From positions 62,001-126,000 of the forward strand of contig CAYRXW010000001.1 of NCBI GenBank assembly GCA_964428335.1: a stretch of DNA of 64,000 bases, in the 5' to 3' direction. Made by a program: the position numbers and the translations under genes. The notes below the pieces were generated by a model, which saw only the letters and a program-made list of their open reading frames with translations, had not been told where the DNA came from and did no database searches. This document shows positions 8,089 to 15,941 of this stretch, in pieces. The DNA comes from GW2011-AR15 sp964428335. GTDB taxonomy: Archaea > Nanobdellota > Nanobdellia > Woesearchaeales > GW2011-AR15. Numbering within the stretch: position 1 is the stretch's first letter; the number at the start of each line of letters is the position of its first letter.

Positions 8089-9195
8089 ATGAAAAAAAAC
8101 ATTTATCTGAACATATTTTTGTGTCTTGTAGCCATATTTTGCTGCGTACTATTTCTTGAAATCTTATTAAGATTGACTGAATCAATCCCTACTTATGTGC
8201 CAACAGTTATTTACGCTGTAGACTATACTCATAATAACTCACATATACATAGAGATTCACTTATTCCAGGCTTAAAGATTGAATTAGTTCCTAATATTAA
8301 TTCACACTGGCAGAAAGTTGATATAAATACCAATTCTATGGGTGTTCGGGACAAGGAATATTCCTTAAATAAGCCAAATAACACCTTCAGAATAATTGGG
8401 CTTGGGGATTCAGTTACTTTTGGTGCTATGATAGAAGAGGAAGACACTTTCTTAAATCTGCTAGAAGAAAAATTAAATAACGAACATAATTATTCTGTTG
8501 AAATCATTAATGGAGGTGTAAGTGCATATAACTCAATACAGGAATTCATATTGCTAAAGAACAGGCTTATTAAGTATAACCCGGATATGGTAATCCTAAA
8601 CTTTTTCCAGAATGACTATGATACTTTAAGCATAGTAAAGATTGCGCAATCTGAAGAAGAAACATCTAATCCTATTATAGCTTTTTCAGATAAGGAAATT
8701 CTGGCACTTAATTTAAAAGATTTTTCCCCATTTTCAAGCAAAATTAATTATTATTTTTTAGTCCATTCTGCTTTTTATAGGTTCATGAACATGAGAATAT
8801 ATGACTTATTCAGCAAAATAAACCCTGACTACTATGTTCCTAAGGGTTATCTTTACTTGAATGGGATAGATACAATAGCAGGCAACAAGCATGCAATCCT
8901 TAGTCTTATAGATTATTCCAAAAAAAAAGGATTTCAGCTGATTATAGTGATTCACCCAAATTTAGAAGACAATGATAATAATGATAACTGGATTAGGGAA
9001 GTGCCAAAAAACCAATATAGTGTTCATACGTTAGATCTCTATCCTGTATATAGATTAACAAATCAGAATATGTCAAATTTTAGAGTGCTTCAAAAAGATA
9101 CAATCCATCCTAATGCAAAAGGAAACAAATTGATTGCATCAGCTATTTTTGAATACATAAACAAAGAGAAATTAATGCCTGAAAAAATATCATAA
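8089..9195 (+). CDS. Membrane-anchored SGNH/GDSL hydrolase
   Basis: An N-terminal membrane anchor (residues 5-27, FLCLVAIFCCVLFLEILLRL) is followed by an extracytoplasmic SGNH hydrolase domain. Block I is 'IIGLGDSVTFGAMI' with the catalytic Ser, an Asn block appears as 'NFFQNDY', and the C-terminal catalytic pair is 'DTIHPNAKGNKLIA' (D..H). The family includes esterases and O-acetyl-glycan hydrolases. The position and the anchor suggest action on surface glycans or lipids; the substrate is not readable. It runs convergent with the DUF1003 gene with only 8 bp between them. Confidence 0.83.
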   Translation: MKKNIYLNIFLCLVAIFCCVLFLEILLRLTESIPTYVPTVIYAVDYTHNNSHIHRDSLIPGLKIELVPNINSHWQKVDINTNSMGVRDKEYSLNKPNNTFRIIGLGDSVTFGAMIEEEDTFLNLLEEKLNNEHNYSVEIINGGVSAYNSIQEFILLKNRLIKYNPDMVILNFFQNDYDTLSIVKIAQSEEETSNPIIAFSDKEILALNLKDFSPFSSKINYYFLVHSAFYRFMNMRIYDLFSKINPDYYVPKGYLYLNGIDTIAGNKHAILSLIDYSKKKGFQLIIVIHPNLEDNDNNDNWIREVPKNQYSVHTLDLYPVYRLTNQNMSNFRVLQKDTIHPNAKGNKLIASAIFEYINKEKLMPEKIS

Positions 9196-9203
9196 TTAAA
9201 CTG

Positions 9204-9731
9204 TCATTTTTTTTGTGCCAATTTTTTTTCAATCCTTTTTAGCCTTTCATGCATGTCTTTTAGCATCTCATATTCTTTCTGGTCAAGTATCAAATCCAGC
9301 CTGTCCTGGTTGAAATCAACAATATCTTTCTCAACAAGGATCTCCTGCTGCTTTCTTTCTATCTTTGCAGCCCTATTCTGGCTCATCATGATTATAGGGG
9401 CCTGGAATGCTGCCATCGAAGACAAGATAAGATTAAGGAGGATGAATGGATATGGGTCCCATCCCCTGTTGCTAAGCCAGATTATATTTGTCATTATCCA
9501 CCCAACTAAAAAAATGCCAAACATTATTATGAATGCCCATGAACCACCAAACTTTGCAACACTATCAGCAATTCTTTCTCCAAGCGTTAGGTTATTCTCA
9601 TGGAAATAGAACTTCCTCTTGTCAAATATGAATCCCATCTCTTTTAGCTTGCCCTCAAGATCCTTATGTAAATCTTCAATCGTTACTTCTTCTTTTTTAA
9701 TCTCTTTTGAAAGCTCAGTTTCGCTTGGCAT
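9204..9731 (-). CDS. DUF1003 membrane protein
   Basis: This 175-residue protein contains the DUF1003 core. After an acidic coiled N-terminus it reads 'LTLGERIADSVAKFGGSWAFIIMFGIFLVGWIMTNI', then a second membrane helix 'YPFILLNLILSSMAAFQAPIIMMSQNR', the most conserved stretch of the family. A cytoplasmic coiled-coil tail of about 55 residues follows. DUF1003 proteins occur in bacteria and archaea without a firmly assigned role. The start lies about 26 nt from a TATA box (9752-9762), fitting a leaderless mRNA. Confidence 0.88.
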   Translation of the reverse strand: MPSETELSKEIKKEEVTIEDLHKDLEGKLKEMGFIFDKRKFYFHENNLTLGERIADSVAKFGGSWAFIIMFGIFLVGWIMTNIIWLSNRGWDPYPFILLNLILSSMAAFQAPIIMMSQNRAAKIERKQQEILVEKDIVDFNQDRLDLILDQKEYEMLKDMHERLKRIEKKLAQKK

Positions 9732-9788
9732 AATGGTTAATTTAGAAATCGAAGTATATATATTTTTTTAAAAAAACTATTAAAAAAT

Positions 9789-11075
9789 TTATTTGAGCTT
9801 TTTTATTGCTAATTCAACAGAAAGCATATCTTCGGTGCCATTTTTCATATCCCTTAGCTTCACTTTTCCTTCTTCAAGCTCTTTTTTGCCAACAAATATT
9901 ACATAAGGTATGCCGTAAGCATTTGCAAAATCAAGGTTCTTTGATATTCCCCTTTCCATCATGTCATAATCTGTTTTTATCCCGGCTTTTCTCAATTTCT
10001 GCACAATAGGGATGCATTCATCCCTTGCTTTGATTGGTATAACATAAACTTTTGTGACTGATTTTTCTTCAGGTTTCTGCCTCTCTTTCATCGCTTCAAC
10101 AATGACTTCTATGCCAAAAGAGCATCCTGTTGCAGGTATTATCTTATCTGTGCCCTGAAGTTTCCCTATAAGTTCATCATATCTTCCGCCACCAGCAGCA
10201 CTGCTTGTTATCTCTGAACCTTTTAAGAACACTTCATAAATTGGGCCAGTGTAATAAGCAAGCCCACGGGCAAGAGAAGGCAAAAACAAAATGTGTTTCA
10301 ATCCATAGCTTTTTGCATAATTCAACAAATCTTCTATTTCCTTCACTCCTTCCTTTCCAACATCGCTCTTAATTTTTTCCCTTAGGTTATCAAGCGTATC
10401 CTTATTGCTCTTTTCTGTCCTTATAAGGGAAATAATACTATCTGAAGTCTTTTGATCAAATCCGTTTGAGATTAGTTCTTCTTTTACTCCTTTTTCCCCG
10501 ATCTTTTTTAGCTTGTCAATGGAGACTATTGCAGCTTCCTGTTTTTTTTGCGGTATCTTCAAGTCTTCAAGAATTCCCATGAGTATTTTACGGCTGTTGA
10601 ATTCAATCACAATACCAAAGCCAAGCCTTGTAAAAACTTCTTCCATTACAGCCATTGTCTCTGCATCTGCAATGACATCAGAACAGCCAACAATATCTGG
10701 GTCAAACTGCTGAAATTCCCTATACCTTCCTTTTTTTAATGGCCCATCCCGAAAAACCTGGCCTGTGACATATTTCTTGAATGGCATCTTAAGTTCAGGG
10801 TTCATTGCCATAAATCTGGAAAATGGAACTGTTAAATCAAATCTAAGTCCAAGTTTTCTTTTCCCGTTATCCTCTGTTATGAAAATCTCTTTCATAGCAT
10901 CTGATTCTTCTCCTGCTGCATATTTCGCTGCCAAAGTCTCATATCTCTCAAGGATAGGGAGTTCAATAGGGCTGTATCCATATATCTCAAAAACCTCTTT
11001 TATTGTATTTATTATCCTGTCTCTCAATATTTTCTCTTCCGGTGGAAAATCCCTAACTCCTTTTGCAAGTTCCAT
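9789..11075 (-). CDS. hisS: Histidyl-tRNA synthetase
   Basis: This class II aminoacyl-tRNA synthetase charges tRNA-His. The protein has 428 residues. Motif 1 lies in the first 50 residues (GVRDFPPEEKILRDRI...YGYSPIELPILE) and motif 2 around 'PLKKGRYREFQQFDPDIVG'. The histidine-specific motifs are 'LARGLAYYTGPIYEVF' and 'AAGGGRYDELIGKLQG'. The C-terminal 90 residues form the anticodon-binding domain. It is the third gene of a minus-strand operon after the racemase-like and HEXXH genes, with a 10-nt gap. Confidence 0.96.
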   Translation of the reverse strand: MELAKGVRDFPPEEKILRDRIINTIKEVFEIYGYSPIELPILERYETLAAKYAAGEESDAMKEIFITEDNGKRKLGLRFDLTVPFSRFMAMNPELKMPFKKYVTGQVFRDGPLKKGRYREFQQFDPDIVGCSDVIADAETMAVMEEVFTRLGFGIVIEFNSRKILMGILEDLKIPQKKQEAAIVSIDKLKKIGEKGVKEELISNGFDQKTSDSIISLIRTEKSNKDTLDNLREKIKSDVGKEGVKEIEDLLNYAKSYGLKHILFLPSLARGLAYYTGPIYEVFLKGSEITSSAAGGGRYDELIGKLQGTDKIIPATGCSFGIEVIVEAMKERQKPEEKSVTKVYVIPIKARDECIPIVQKLRKAGIKTDYDMMERGISKNLDFANAYGIPYVIFVGKKELEEGKVKLRDMKNGTEDMLSVELAIKKLK

Positions 11076-11085
11076 TTTTAATCAT

Positions 11086-12198
11086 TCACTCCTTAAGCGG
11101 CCAAAATGGCCTTATTAGCCCTGATTCAAACAGGTCTTTTTTCCTGTAGTTCATCTCAAGCTTTTCATCTTTCATTATTATCATTCCCTTAAAATGAAGC
11201 GCAAAAACTACGCGCTGCAAAAAATCAGGAGGAACTTTTATTTTTGTTGCCAATTCTTCCATAGTCTTTGGCTTCATCACTTCCTTTAGTATGAGGTATT
11301 CTATAGGTGGAAATTTTTCAGGTTCAAGATAAAATGTGAAATTAATAAGGTATGACTCAATATCATTTCTTGGGCTGTTTACTATAGGCATGTTTTCAAC
11401 TTTTAGGAACTTATTTACTTTTTCGCGGTCATTTGCAAGGTAATCCATAAGTATTTGCCCAATAAGTCTTTGGCCTCCGTTTAGGTATAGCCTTGAAAAT
11501 ATCTTCATGTATTCAAAATACCTTTTTGTGAAATTATGCTCATCTTTCACTTCTGAAAATATCCTGCACCTTTCCTTATATGCATTCAGTATGTGCATGT
11601 TTTTTGTAAGGTCATAGTAAATCTTAAGTGAGTACCACTGGCATAAAGCTTCCTCAAACCATTCGATATACATCTGCTCCTTGTTCTTGTTCTGGGACAG
11701 GCATGAATGCAGCTGCTCGTGTATAAGAAGTATAGGAGTAAAAGATGAGACTCGCTTATTTATGAAATAAATTCCTGCGTCTTTCTGTCCTTCAAATATT
11801 GTAACTGAGCTGGCTCCTTTTGCTTCAAACCCTTCTAAACCTTGTGGAAAAGAATTTTCCATAAAAACGCTTCTTGTCTTAAAATCCATTCCTAATGTTT
11901 TTTTGACTTCTTCCCTTATCTTTGGAAGCATGTCCCTCCAAAGCTTTTCATCAAATTGCCTGGGTGTTGTTTCAAGCTCTTTCTTCAGCTTTTTTATGTC
12001 TTCTTTCAGTATAGTATTGAAAGCCATGACATTATTTGCCCTGATAAGGTTCTTTAGCTTCACATCACTTGCTTCTGAATACTCATTCTCTTCTTTGAAG
12101 TGTTTCTCTATCACTTTGTAAAAACTTGGCTTGTAATATGTTAAACTGGAACGAAAAAAAGCGTCTTCAATTACCCTAAGTTCTGAAAGGTTTATCAT
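11086..12198 (-). CDS. HEXXH metallopeptidase-like protein with C-terminal winged helix
   Basis: I choose the ATG at 12198, 1 nt after the racemase stop; the frame stays open to 12294 but that part overlaps the racemase. The protein has 370 residues. Residues 160-164 are HEQLH, and 'EWFEEALCQW' places E182/E183 about 18-19 residues later, the spacing of a gluzincin zinc peptidase. The last 80 residues resemble a winged helix ('YLILKEVMKPKTMEELATKIKV...LHFKGMI'). No signal peptide or membrane helix is seen, so it acts in the cytoplasm. It may be a regulator carrying a peptidase domain. It lies between racemase and hisS in one operon. Confidence 0.65.
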   Translation of the reverse strand: MINLSELRVIEDAFFRSSLTYYKPSFYKVIEKHFKEENEYSEASDVKLKNLIRANNVMAFNTILKEDIKKLKKELETTPRQFDEKLWRDMLPKIREEVKKTLGMDFKTRSVFMENSFPQGLEGFEAKGASSVTIFEGQKDAGIYFINKRVSSFTPILLIHEQLHSCLSQNKNKEQMYIEWFEEALCQWYSLKIYYDLTKNMHILNAYKERCRIFSEVKDEHNFTKRYFEYMKIFSRLYLNGGQRLIGQILMDYLANDREKVNKFLKVENMPIVNSPRNDIESYLINFTFYLEPEKFPPIEYLILKEVMKPKTMEELATKIKVPPDFLQRVVFALHFKGMIIMKDEKLEMNYRKKDLFESGLIRPFWPLKE

Positions 12199-12199
12199 T

Positions 12200-12904
12200 T
12201 CACTTACCAAGATAAGTTTTTTTATATAGTTTTTGAATATTTTCTGAAAATGAGTATTCTGCTGATGCTTCTGCAAGAAGTGAGATAGTATCATATATCT
12301 TGATTTTTACATCAGATTGCTTTAGAATCAAAGGCAGTTCAGTGCACCCAAGTATGACAGAATCACAGCCTTTTTTTAAAAAAGTGTTGATGATATCAAT
12401 TAATTTCTCTCTGTCACTCCTTGATTTTTTTCCAGACAGGATATTTGTTATTATCTCAGTTATTTTTTCCTGCTGCTCAAATGTTGGAACTTCATATGAA
12501 GGCAATCTTTTTTGGAATTCAGATGATTTTATTGTTTGATTTGTACCAAGTATACCTATTTTTTTTGAATCAATATTTGAGCATGTAACATCAAATATGT
12601 TTAGAAAAGGCAATTTTAAGCTTAAAGAAGGAAAAAAGGTATTTGCGCTGTTGCAAGGGCATACTATGAAATCTGAGCCTATTCTTTCCAGCTTATCAAT
12701 TCCTTTTTGCAATGAATCCAAGACAGCTTTTTTATCAACATCTCTTATTATTTCAGGAAGCGGAAGGTTATATATGTAGATATCAGGATAATCATAATCA
12801 TTAACAAATCCATATTCTTTTTGAAATATCCTGATAATTCTAAGGTAGAACTCAGCAGTGGCTTCAGGACCCATTCCTCCAAGTATGCCAATAGCTTTCT
12901 TGAT
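12200..12904 (-). CDS. Aspartate/glutamate racemase-family protein with no standard start codon
   Basis: The family interconverts L- and D-amino acids with two cysteines. Here 'VCPCNSANTF' and 'VILGCTELPLIL' carry them. The first ATG (12874) lies inside the phosphate/substrate loop and would remove the first strand. In the same frame upstream the sequence reads I-KKAIGILGG before that M, so the expected N-terminus is intact. No ATG, GTG or TTG exists between the upstream in-frame stop and 12874. The codon where the start is expected is ATC (12904-12902). Either a rare ATC start is used or a base change has broken the gene. It heads the operon with the HEXXH protein and hisS. Confidence 0.7.
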   Translation of the reverse strand: MKKAIGILGGMGPEATAEFYLRIIRIFQKEYGFVNDYDYPDIYIYNLPLPEIIRDVDKKAVLDSLQKGIDKLERIGSDFIVCPCNSANTFFPSLSLKLPFLNIFDVTCSNIDSKKIGILGTNQTIKSSEFQKRLPSYEVPTFEQQEKITEIITNILSGKKSRSDREKLIDIINTFLKKGCDSVILGCTELPLILKQSDVKIKIYDTISLLAEASAEYSFSENIQKLYKKTYLGK

Positions 12905-13038
12905 GGCGTGAATCCCCAGGCTGGTTACTGGAATTTAGCAGTATATTTTTTTTAGAATTATAACTAGTTAAGCGTCCAATGAATACAACCATAAGATTGG
13001 TTACTTATCATTTTAATTTTGGAAGGTTTATGTTATAT

Positions 13039-13518
13039 TTAATTGTTTGTATAAACTATTTTTAATGTATCCTTATTTGGAACCAACAGCAAAGTATTTT
13101 TTAAATCCATTTTTTCTAAATACGGAAGTTGCATGTTACTAAGCAATAAAGTGTAATCTCTAATTATCTGAAACCCGTCATAAGGCAAGGCTTTGTCTGT
13201 ACGCCTCTTATGTCCTGCAGGTATCAATAATTTCCCATTTGCTGTGAGTTCATAACCTAATGCGCTAAATGAAACAGCACTTCCTTCAAATTCAGAATTT
13301 GCACATGTTTCAAGGTTTGCCACATTTTCTGGAAATGAAAGAATTCCAAAAGCAGATTCCTTTAATCCCTCTTCAAGAACCGCACTTTTAAAAGGATCAT
13401 TTTTTGTTAGATGAAAATAGATATCTTGGCTTGGAAGCGTGTATGTTTTTTTATCTATTGTCAGATCACTTGGACGAATCTTTTTGTACAATTCCAGCAA
13501 CACTTTTAAATTATTCAT
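13039..13518 (-). CDS. Unrecognised 159-residue cytoplasmic protein
   Basis: I recognise no family. The protein has no signal peptide or membrane helix and looks like a mixed alpha-beta domain ('YELTANGKLLIPAGHKRRTDKALPYDGFQIIRDYTLLL'). A TATA box (13543-13550) lies 28 nt before the ATG, giving a leaderless mRNA. An inverted repeat, ACTACT-CATT-AGTAGT (13525-13540), sits between the TATA box and the start, where a bound repressor would block initiation. The same motif recurs at other unrecognised genes in the window. Confidence 0.7.
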   Translation of the reverse strand: MNNLKVLLELYKKIRPSDLTIDKKTYTLPSQDIYFHLTKNDPFKSAVLEEGLKESAFGILSFPENVANLETCANSEFEGSAVSFSALGYELTANGKLLIPAGHKRRTDKALPYDGFQIIRDYTLLLSNMQLPYLEKMDLKNTLLLVPNKDTLKIVYTNN

Positions 13519-13524
13519 TAATTA

Positions 13525-13540
13525 ACTACTCATTAGTAGT
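13525..13540. promoter_or_regulatory. Inverted-repeat operator candidate (ACTA-N5-TAGT)
   Basis: ACTACTCATTAGTAGT is a perfect 6+6 palindrome with a 4-bp centre. It covers the expected transcription start of the gene at 13518. It shares the ACTA-N5-TAGT core with sites at 17682 and 62503. Confidence 0.5.
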
Positions 13541-13614
13541 ATTTATAAATATTTCGCTTTTTTTCATCTACTTGCTAAGAAATCATTATATATCAATAAG
13601 ACATGATTAATACA

Positions 13615-14115
13615 ATGGAAATAAAAAACATCGGTAGCTTAAGATGGAAAGATTATAGGGCTCTAAGGCTTGACGCATTAAGGTCCTGCCCTGTATTTTT
13701 TGGAAGCAGCTACAATGATGAGCTTAAACTAACTAAAAAAGATTGGGAAAATAGGCTTAAATCAGATACATCAGAAAGTCTGTTTGCTCTCGATGAAAAC
13801 AATAATCTGATTGGGATGATAACGGCACTCTATAACCAAAAAGAGACACAAGATCATGTTTCAACAATTGTTTCTTTTTATGTAAAAGAAGAGCATAGGG
13901 GAATAGGCATTGGGAAAAAGCTCCTAAAAGAACTTATTGCAAAGATAAAAGAAAAAAAGCATATCAAAAAAATAAAAATCCAGGCAGCAAAGATAAATAT
14001 TGGTGCAATAAAATTATATGAGAAATTTGGTTTTAAGACGGTAGGGATACTAAAAAAAGAGATTAAAATCAATGGGAAATACTTTGATGACCTTCTAATG
14101 GAAAAACTGTTTTAA
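13615..14115 (+). CDS. GNAT-family N-acetyltransferase
   Basis: The protein has the acetyl-CoA binding motif A of GNAT enzymes: 'VSFYVKEEHRGIGIGKKLLKELIAKIKE', with R/Q-x-x-G-x-G/A as RGIGIG. It continues with 'NIGAIKLYEKFGFKTVG', the typical C-terminal motif B, and a final strand. Family members acetylate amines of small molecules or protein N-termini; the substrate cannot be read here. Two in-frame ATGs exist (13603 and 13615). The TATA box TATATAT (13587-13593) is 25 nt before 13615 and only 13 nt before 13603, so I prefer 13615. Confidence 0.88.
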   Translation: MEIKNIGSLRWKDYRALRLDALRSCPVFFGSSYNDELKLTKKDWENRLKSDTSESLFALDENNNLIGMITALYNQKETQDHVSTIVSFYVKEEHRGIGIGKKLLKELIAKIKEKKHIKKIKIQAAKINIGAIKLYEKFGFKTVGILKKEIKINGKYFDDLLMEKLF

Positions 14116-14187
14116 TCTTATTTTCATGGAAGTTTTATAAAATAAACAAGAAAATATGAAAAATGGCTAAACAGCCATTCAAGCTAA

Positions 14188-14448
14188 TTATTTTTTCTTA
14201 GCAGTTTTTTTAGCTGCTTTCTTTACAGGCTTCTTTTTTACAACTCTGCTTTCCAATTTTTTTACTTCAGTTACCAGTTCGTTTACAAGGACCTGGGCAT
14301 CTTTCTTAACCAGTTTTCCTTTTTTTACCAGCTCATCAGCTGCTTTTTTTATCTTATCTCTGTTTTTGTATGCAAGTCCTGCTGCAACACCTGCTGCTGC
14401 AACTCCAAGGCCAAGCAAGAAAAATTTTTTAACGCTTTGTTTCATCAA
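14188..14448 (-). CDS. Small membrane protein with Lys/Ala-rich histone H1-like tail
   Basis: This 86-residue protein has a short basic N-terminus, one membrane helix rich in Gly and Ala (FFLLGLGVAAAGVAAGLAYK), an amphipathic helix and a tail of KKxxKKAAKK repeats. The tail resembles the DNA- or acid-binding tails of histone H1-like proteins; together with the anchor it could tether nucleoid or RNA to the membrane, which is inference. A ribosome site AGGTG lies just before the ATG, and an inverted repeat TTAGTA-AGCC-TACTAA lies 9-24 nt upstream. Confidence 0.65.
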   Translation of the reverse strand: MMKQSVKKFFLLGLGVAAAGVAAGLAYKNRDKIKKAADELVKKGKLVKKDAQVLVNELVTEVKKLESRVVKKKPVKKAAKKTAKKK

Positions 14449-14456
14449 AACACCTC

Positions 14457-14472
14457 TTAGTAAGCCTACTAA
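14457..14472. promoter_or_regulatory. Inverted repeat TTAGTA-N4-TACTAA
   Basis: A perfect 6+6 palindrome lies between the ATG of the Lys-rich membrane protein and its TATA box near 14480-14492. Its half-site TTAGTA is the same word as in the other operator candidates, but the half-sites face the opposite way. Confidence 0.4.
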
Positions 14473-14552
14473 TAAATCCAGCCTTTAAATATATTTTGAT
14501 TTAAAGAAATAATTGGATAATAATATAAACAAAAGTCAAAACTAAAATAATC

Positions 14553-14918
14553 ATGTATATCCCAAAAAGATATGGTGAATCAAAATCTGTTACTTGCCCA
14601 TTCTGTTCAAAACCAGCGCTTTCAAAAAACAAGCAAAAGATTCCAGTTTGCCAAAGCCACGCTAATGAAATACTTCCAGATATAAAATGCACATGCGGAA
14701 GCTATCTAGATTTAAGGGAAGGGAAATTTGGCCCATTTTTTACCTGTATCAATTGCGGCGCTTTAAACTTTAACAAAGGGATGGAGATGCTTTCCATCAA
14801 TAAATTCAAGGAGCAAAAGGAAAAGAAGCCAGTTGAAGCTGCAAAAGAGCCAAACCAGAAAAGCAGCATTATTTCTGATTATGGAAAATACAAGGATTTT
14901 GATTATGGGATTGAATAA
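14553..14918 (+). CDS. Double zinc-ribbon protein with topoisomerase-type zinc finger
   Basis: The 121-residue protein has one zinc knuckle near the N-terminus ('CPFCSKPALSKNKQKIPVCQSH') and a second, 'CTCGSYLDLREGKFGPFFTCINCG', that matches the C4 zinc fingers at the C-terminus of type IA topoisomerases ('C..CG..l..r.grfG.F..Cs.yP.C'). A charged, probably disordered tail of about 45 residues follows. It probably binds single-stranded DNA or RNA. A TATA-like element centred about 27 nt upstream suggests a leaderless mRNA. Confidence 0.7.
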   Translation: MYIPKRYGESKSVTCPFCSKPALSKNKQKIPVCQSHANEILPDIKCTCGSYLDLREGKFGPFFTCINCGALNFNKGMEMLSINKFKEQKEKKPVEAAKEPNQKSSIISDYGKYKDFDYGIE

Positions 14919-14960
14919 AATTTAGTTTTCTTTAAATATAAGCTTATTTGACCAGCTAAA

Positions 14961-15941
14961 ATGGATCTTGAAAAAAGGTTAAACCAATATGTAGCTAATC
15001 TTCCAGATAGTTTCACAAGAAATCATGTTTCACTAAGTAAGATAAAAAATAGCAAAAGAGTTAAAGTAAAAGTTAGAAAAGAAGAAAAAAATTATGAGAC
15101 TATACTTAGTCAAACAGAAGGAGCAATTCTTGCATATCTAATGTTAAATGGTCATGGTTCTGTAAATTCAATGACAAAGGAAATCTATGGATTAGATGAG
15201 GAAAAAACATCTATTAAAACACATCTGATGGAAATAAAAAGAAAAATTGGCGAAGAAAATAGGGTTATTAGCGGCTCAGTACTTGAGGAATATCTTTTTT
15301 ACGGCATAAAAACCTTTGAATTAAATGGCGTTAAATATGATCCTTTTGAGAGAAAAATTTCAAAAGACGGAAGAGAAATTGCATTAAGCGATCAGGCTGG
15401 TATAGTTATGGAATATTTTATTTCAATGAATGGAAAAATTGTAACTTATGATAATATTCAGGCTTTTGCAAAAAATAGAATTGGAAAAAGACTAAAAAAC
15501 ATAGGTATTCTTGTGAGCGAAATAATGAATGAATTTAATTATGTAAATAGGAGTGAATTTATGCAGAGGACTTCAGAATATGCTGAAAGAATAGTCATTG
15601 GAAAATTAAAACCAAAAGGAATTAAATTTGGAGACTACAGATATGATGAAAAAGAAGGGATAATCTATAAGTTAAATGAGGACAATACTCCAATTTTCCT
15701 TACTGAAAATGAAAATATTGTCATGAACATATTGGTTGGAAGGAAAAAAGAGCCAGTAACAACAGATGAATTGAAACTTGCAGTTTATGGAAAAAGAAGA
15801 GGCGTAAATGTAGCAAGGTATATAAAAAATATTAAAGAAAAACTTGGAGACAGTCATTCAAAGCAGGAATTTATAAAAACCATTGGAAATGGTGAAGGCT
15901 ACATGCTTAGAACGTATTATGATAAGTTAAATCATTCATAA
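14961..15941 (+). CDS. Regulator with three tandem OmpR-type winged helices
   Basis: No receiver, kinase or membrane domain is seen. Instead the 326 residues contain three similar units, each with the OmpR/PhoB-like pattern of a short beta-sheet, a helix pair and a beta-hairpin. They lie at about 36-115 ('LSQTEGAILAYLMLNG...HLMEIKRKIGEENRVI'), 118-200 ('FELNGVKYDPFERKISKDGREIALSDQAGIVMEYF') and 215-320 ('FLTENENIVMNILVGRK...YIKNIKEKLGDSHSKQEFIKTIGNGEGYML'). The last unit is the clearest. A TATA box (14930-14940) is 25 nt upstream. Its 3' end overlaps the convergent radical SAM gene by 10 bp. Confidence 0.65.
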   Translation: MDLEKRLNQYVANLPDSFTRNHVSLSKIKNSKRVKVKVRKEEKNYETILSQTEGAILAYLMLNGHGSVNSMTKEIYGLDEEKTSIKTHLMEIKRKIGEENRVISGSVLEEYLFYGIKTFELNGVKYDPFERKISKDGREIALSDQAGIVMEYFISMNGKIVTYDNIQAFAKNRIGKRLKNIGILVSEIMNEFNYVNRSEFMQRTSEYAERIVIGKLKPKGIKFGDYRYDEKEGIIYKLNEDNTPIFLTENENIVMNILVGRKKEPVTTDELKLAVYGKRRGVNVARYIKNIKEKLGDSHSKQEFIKTIGNGEGYMLRTYYDKLNHS

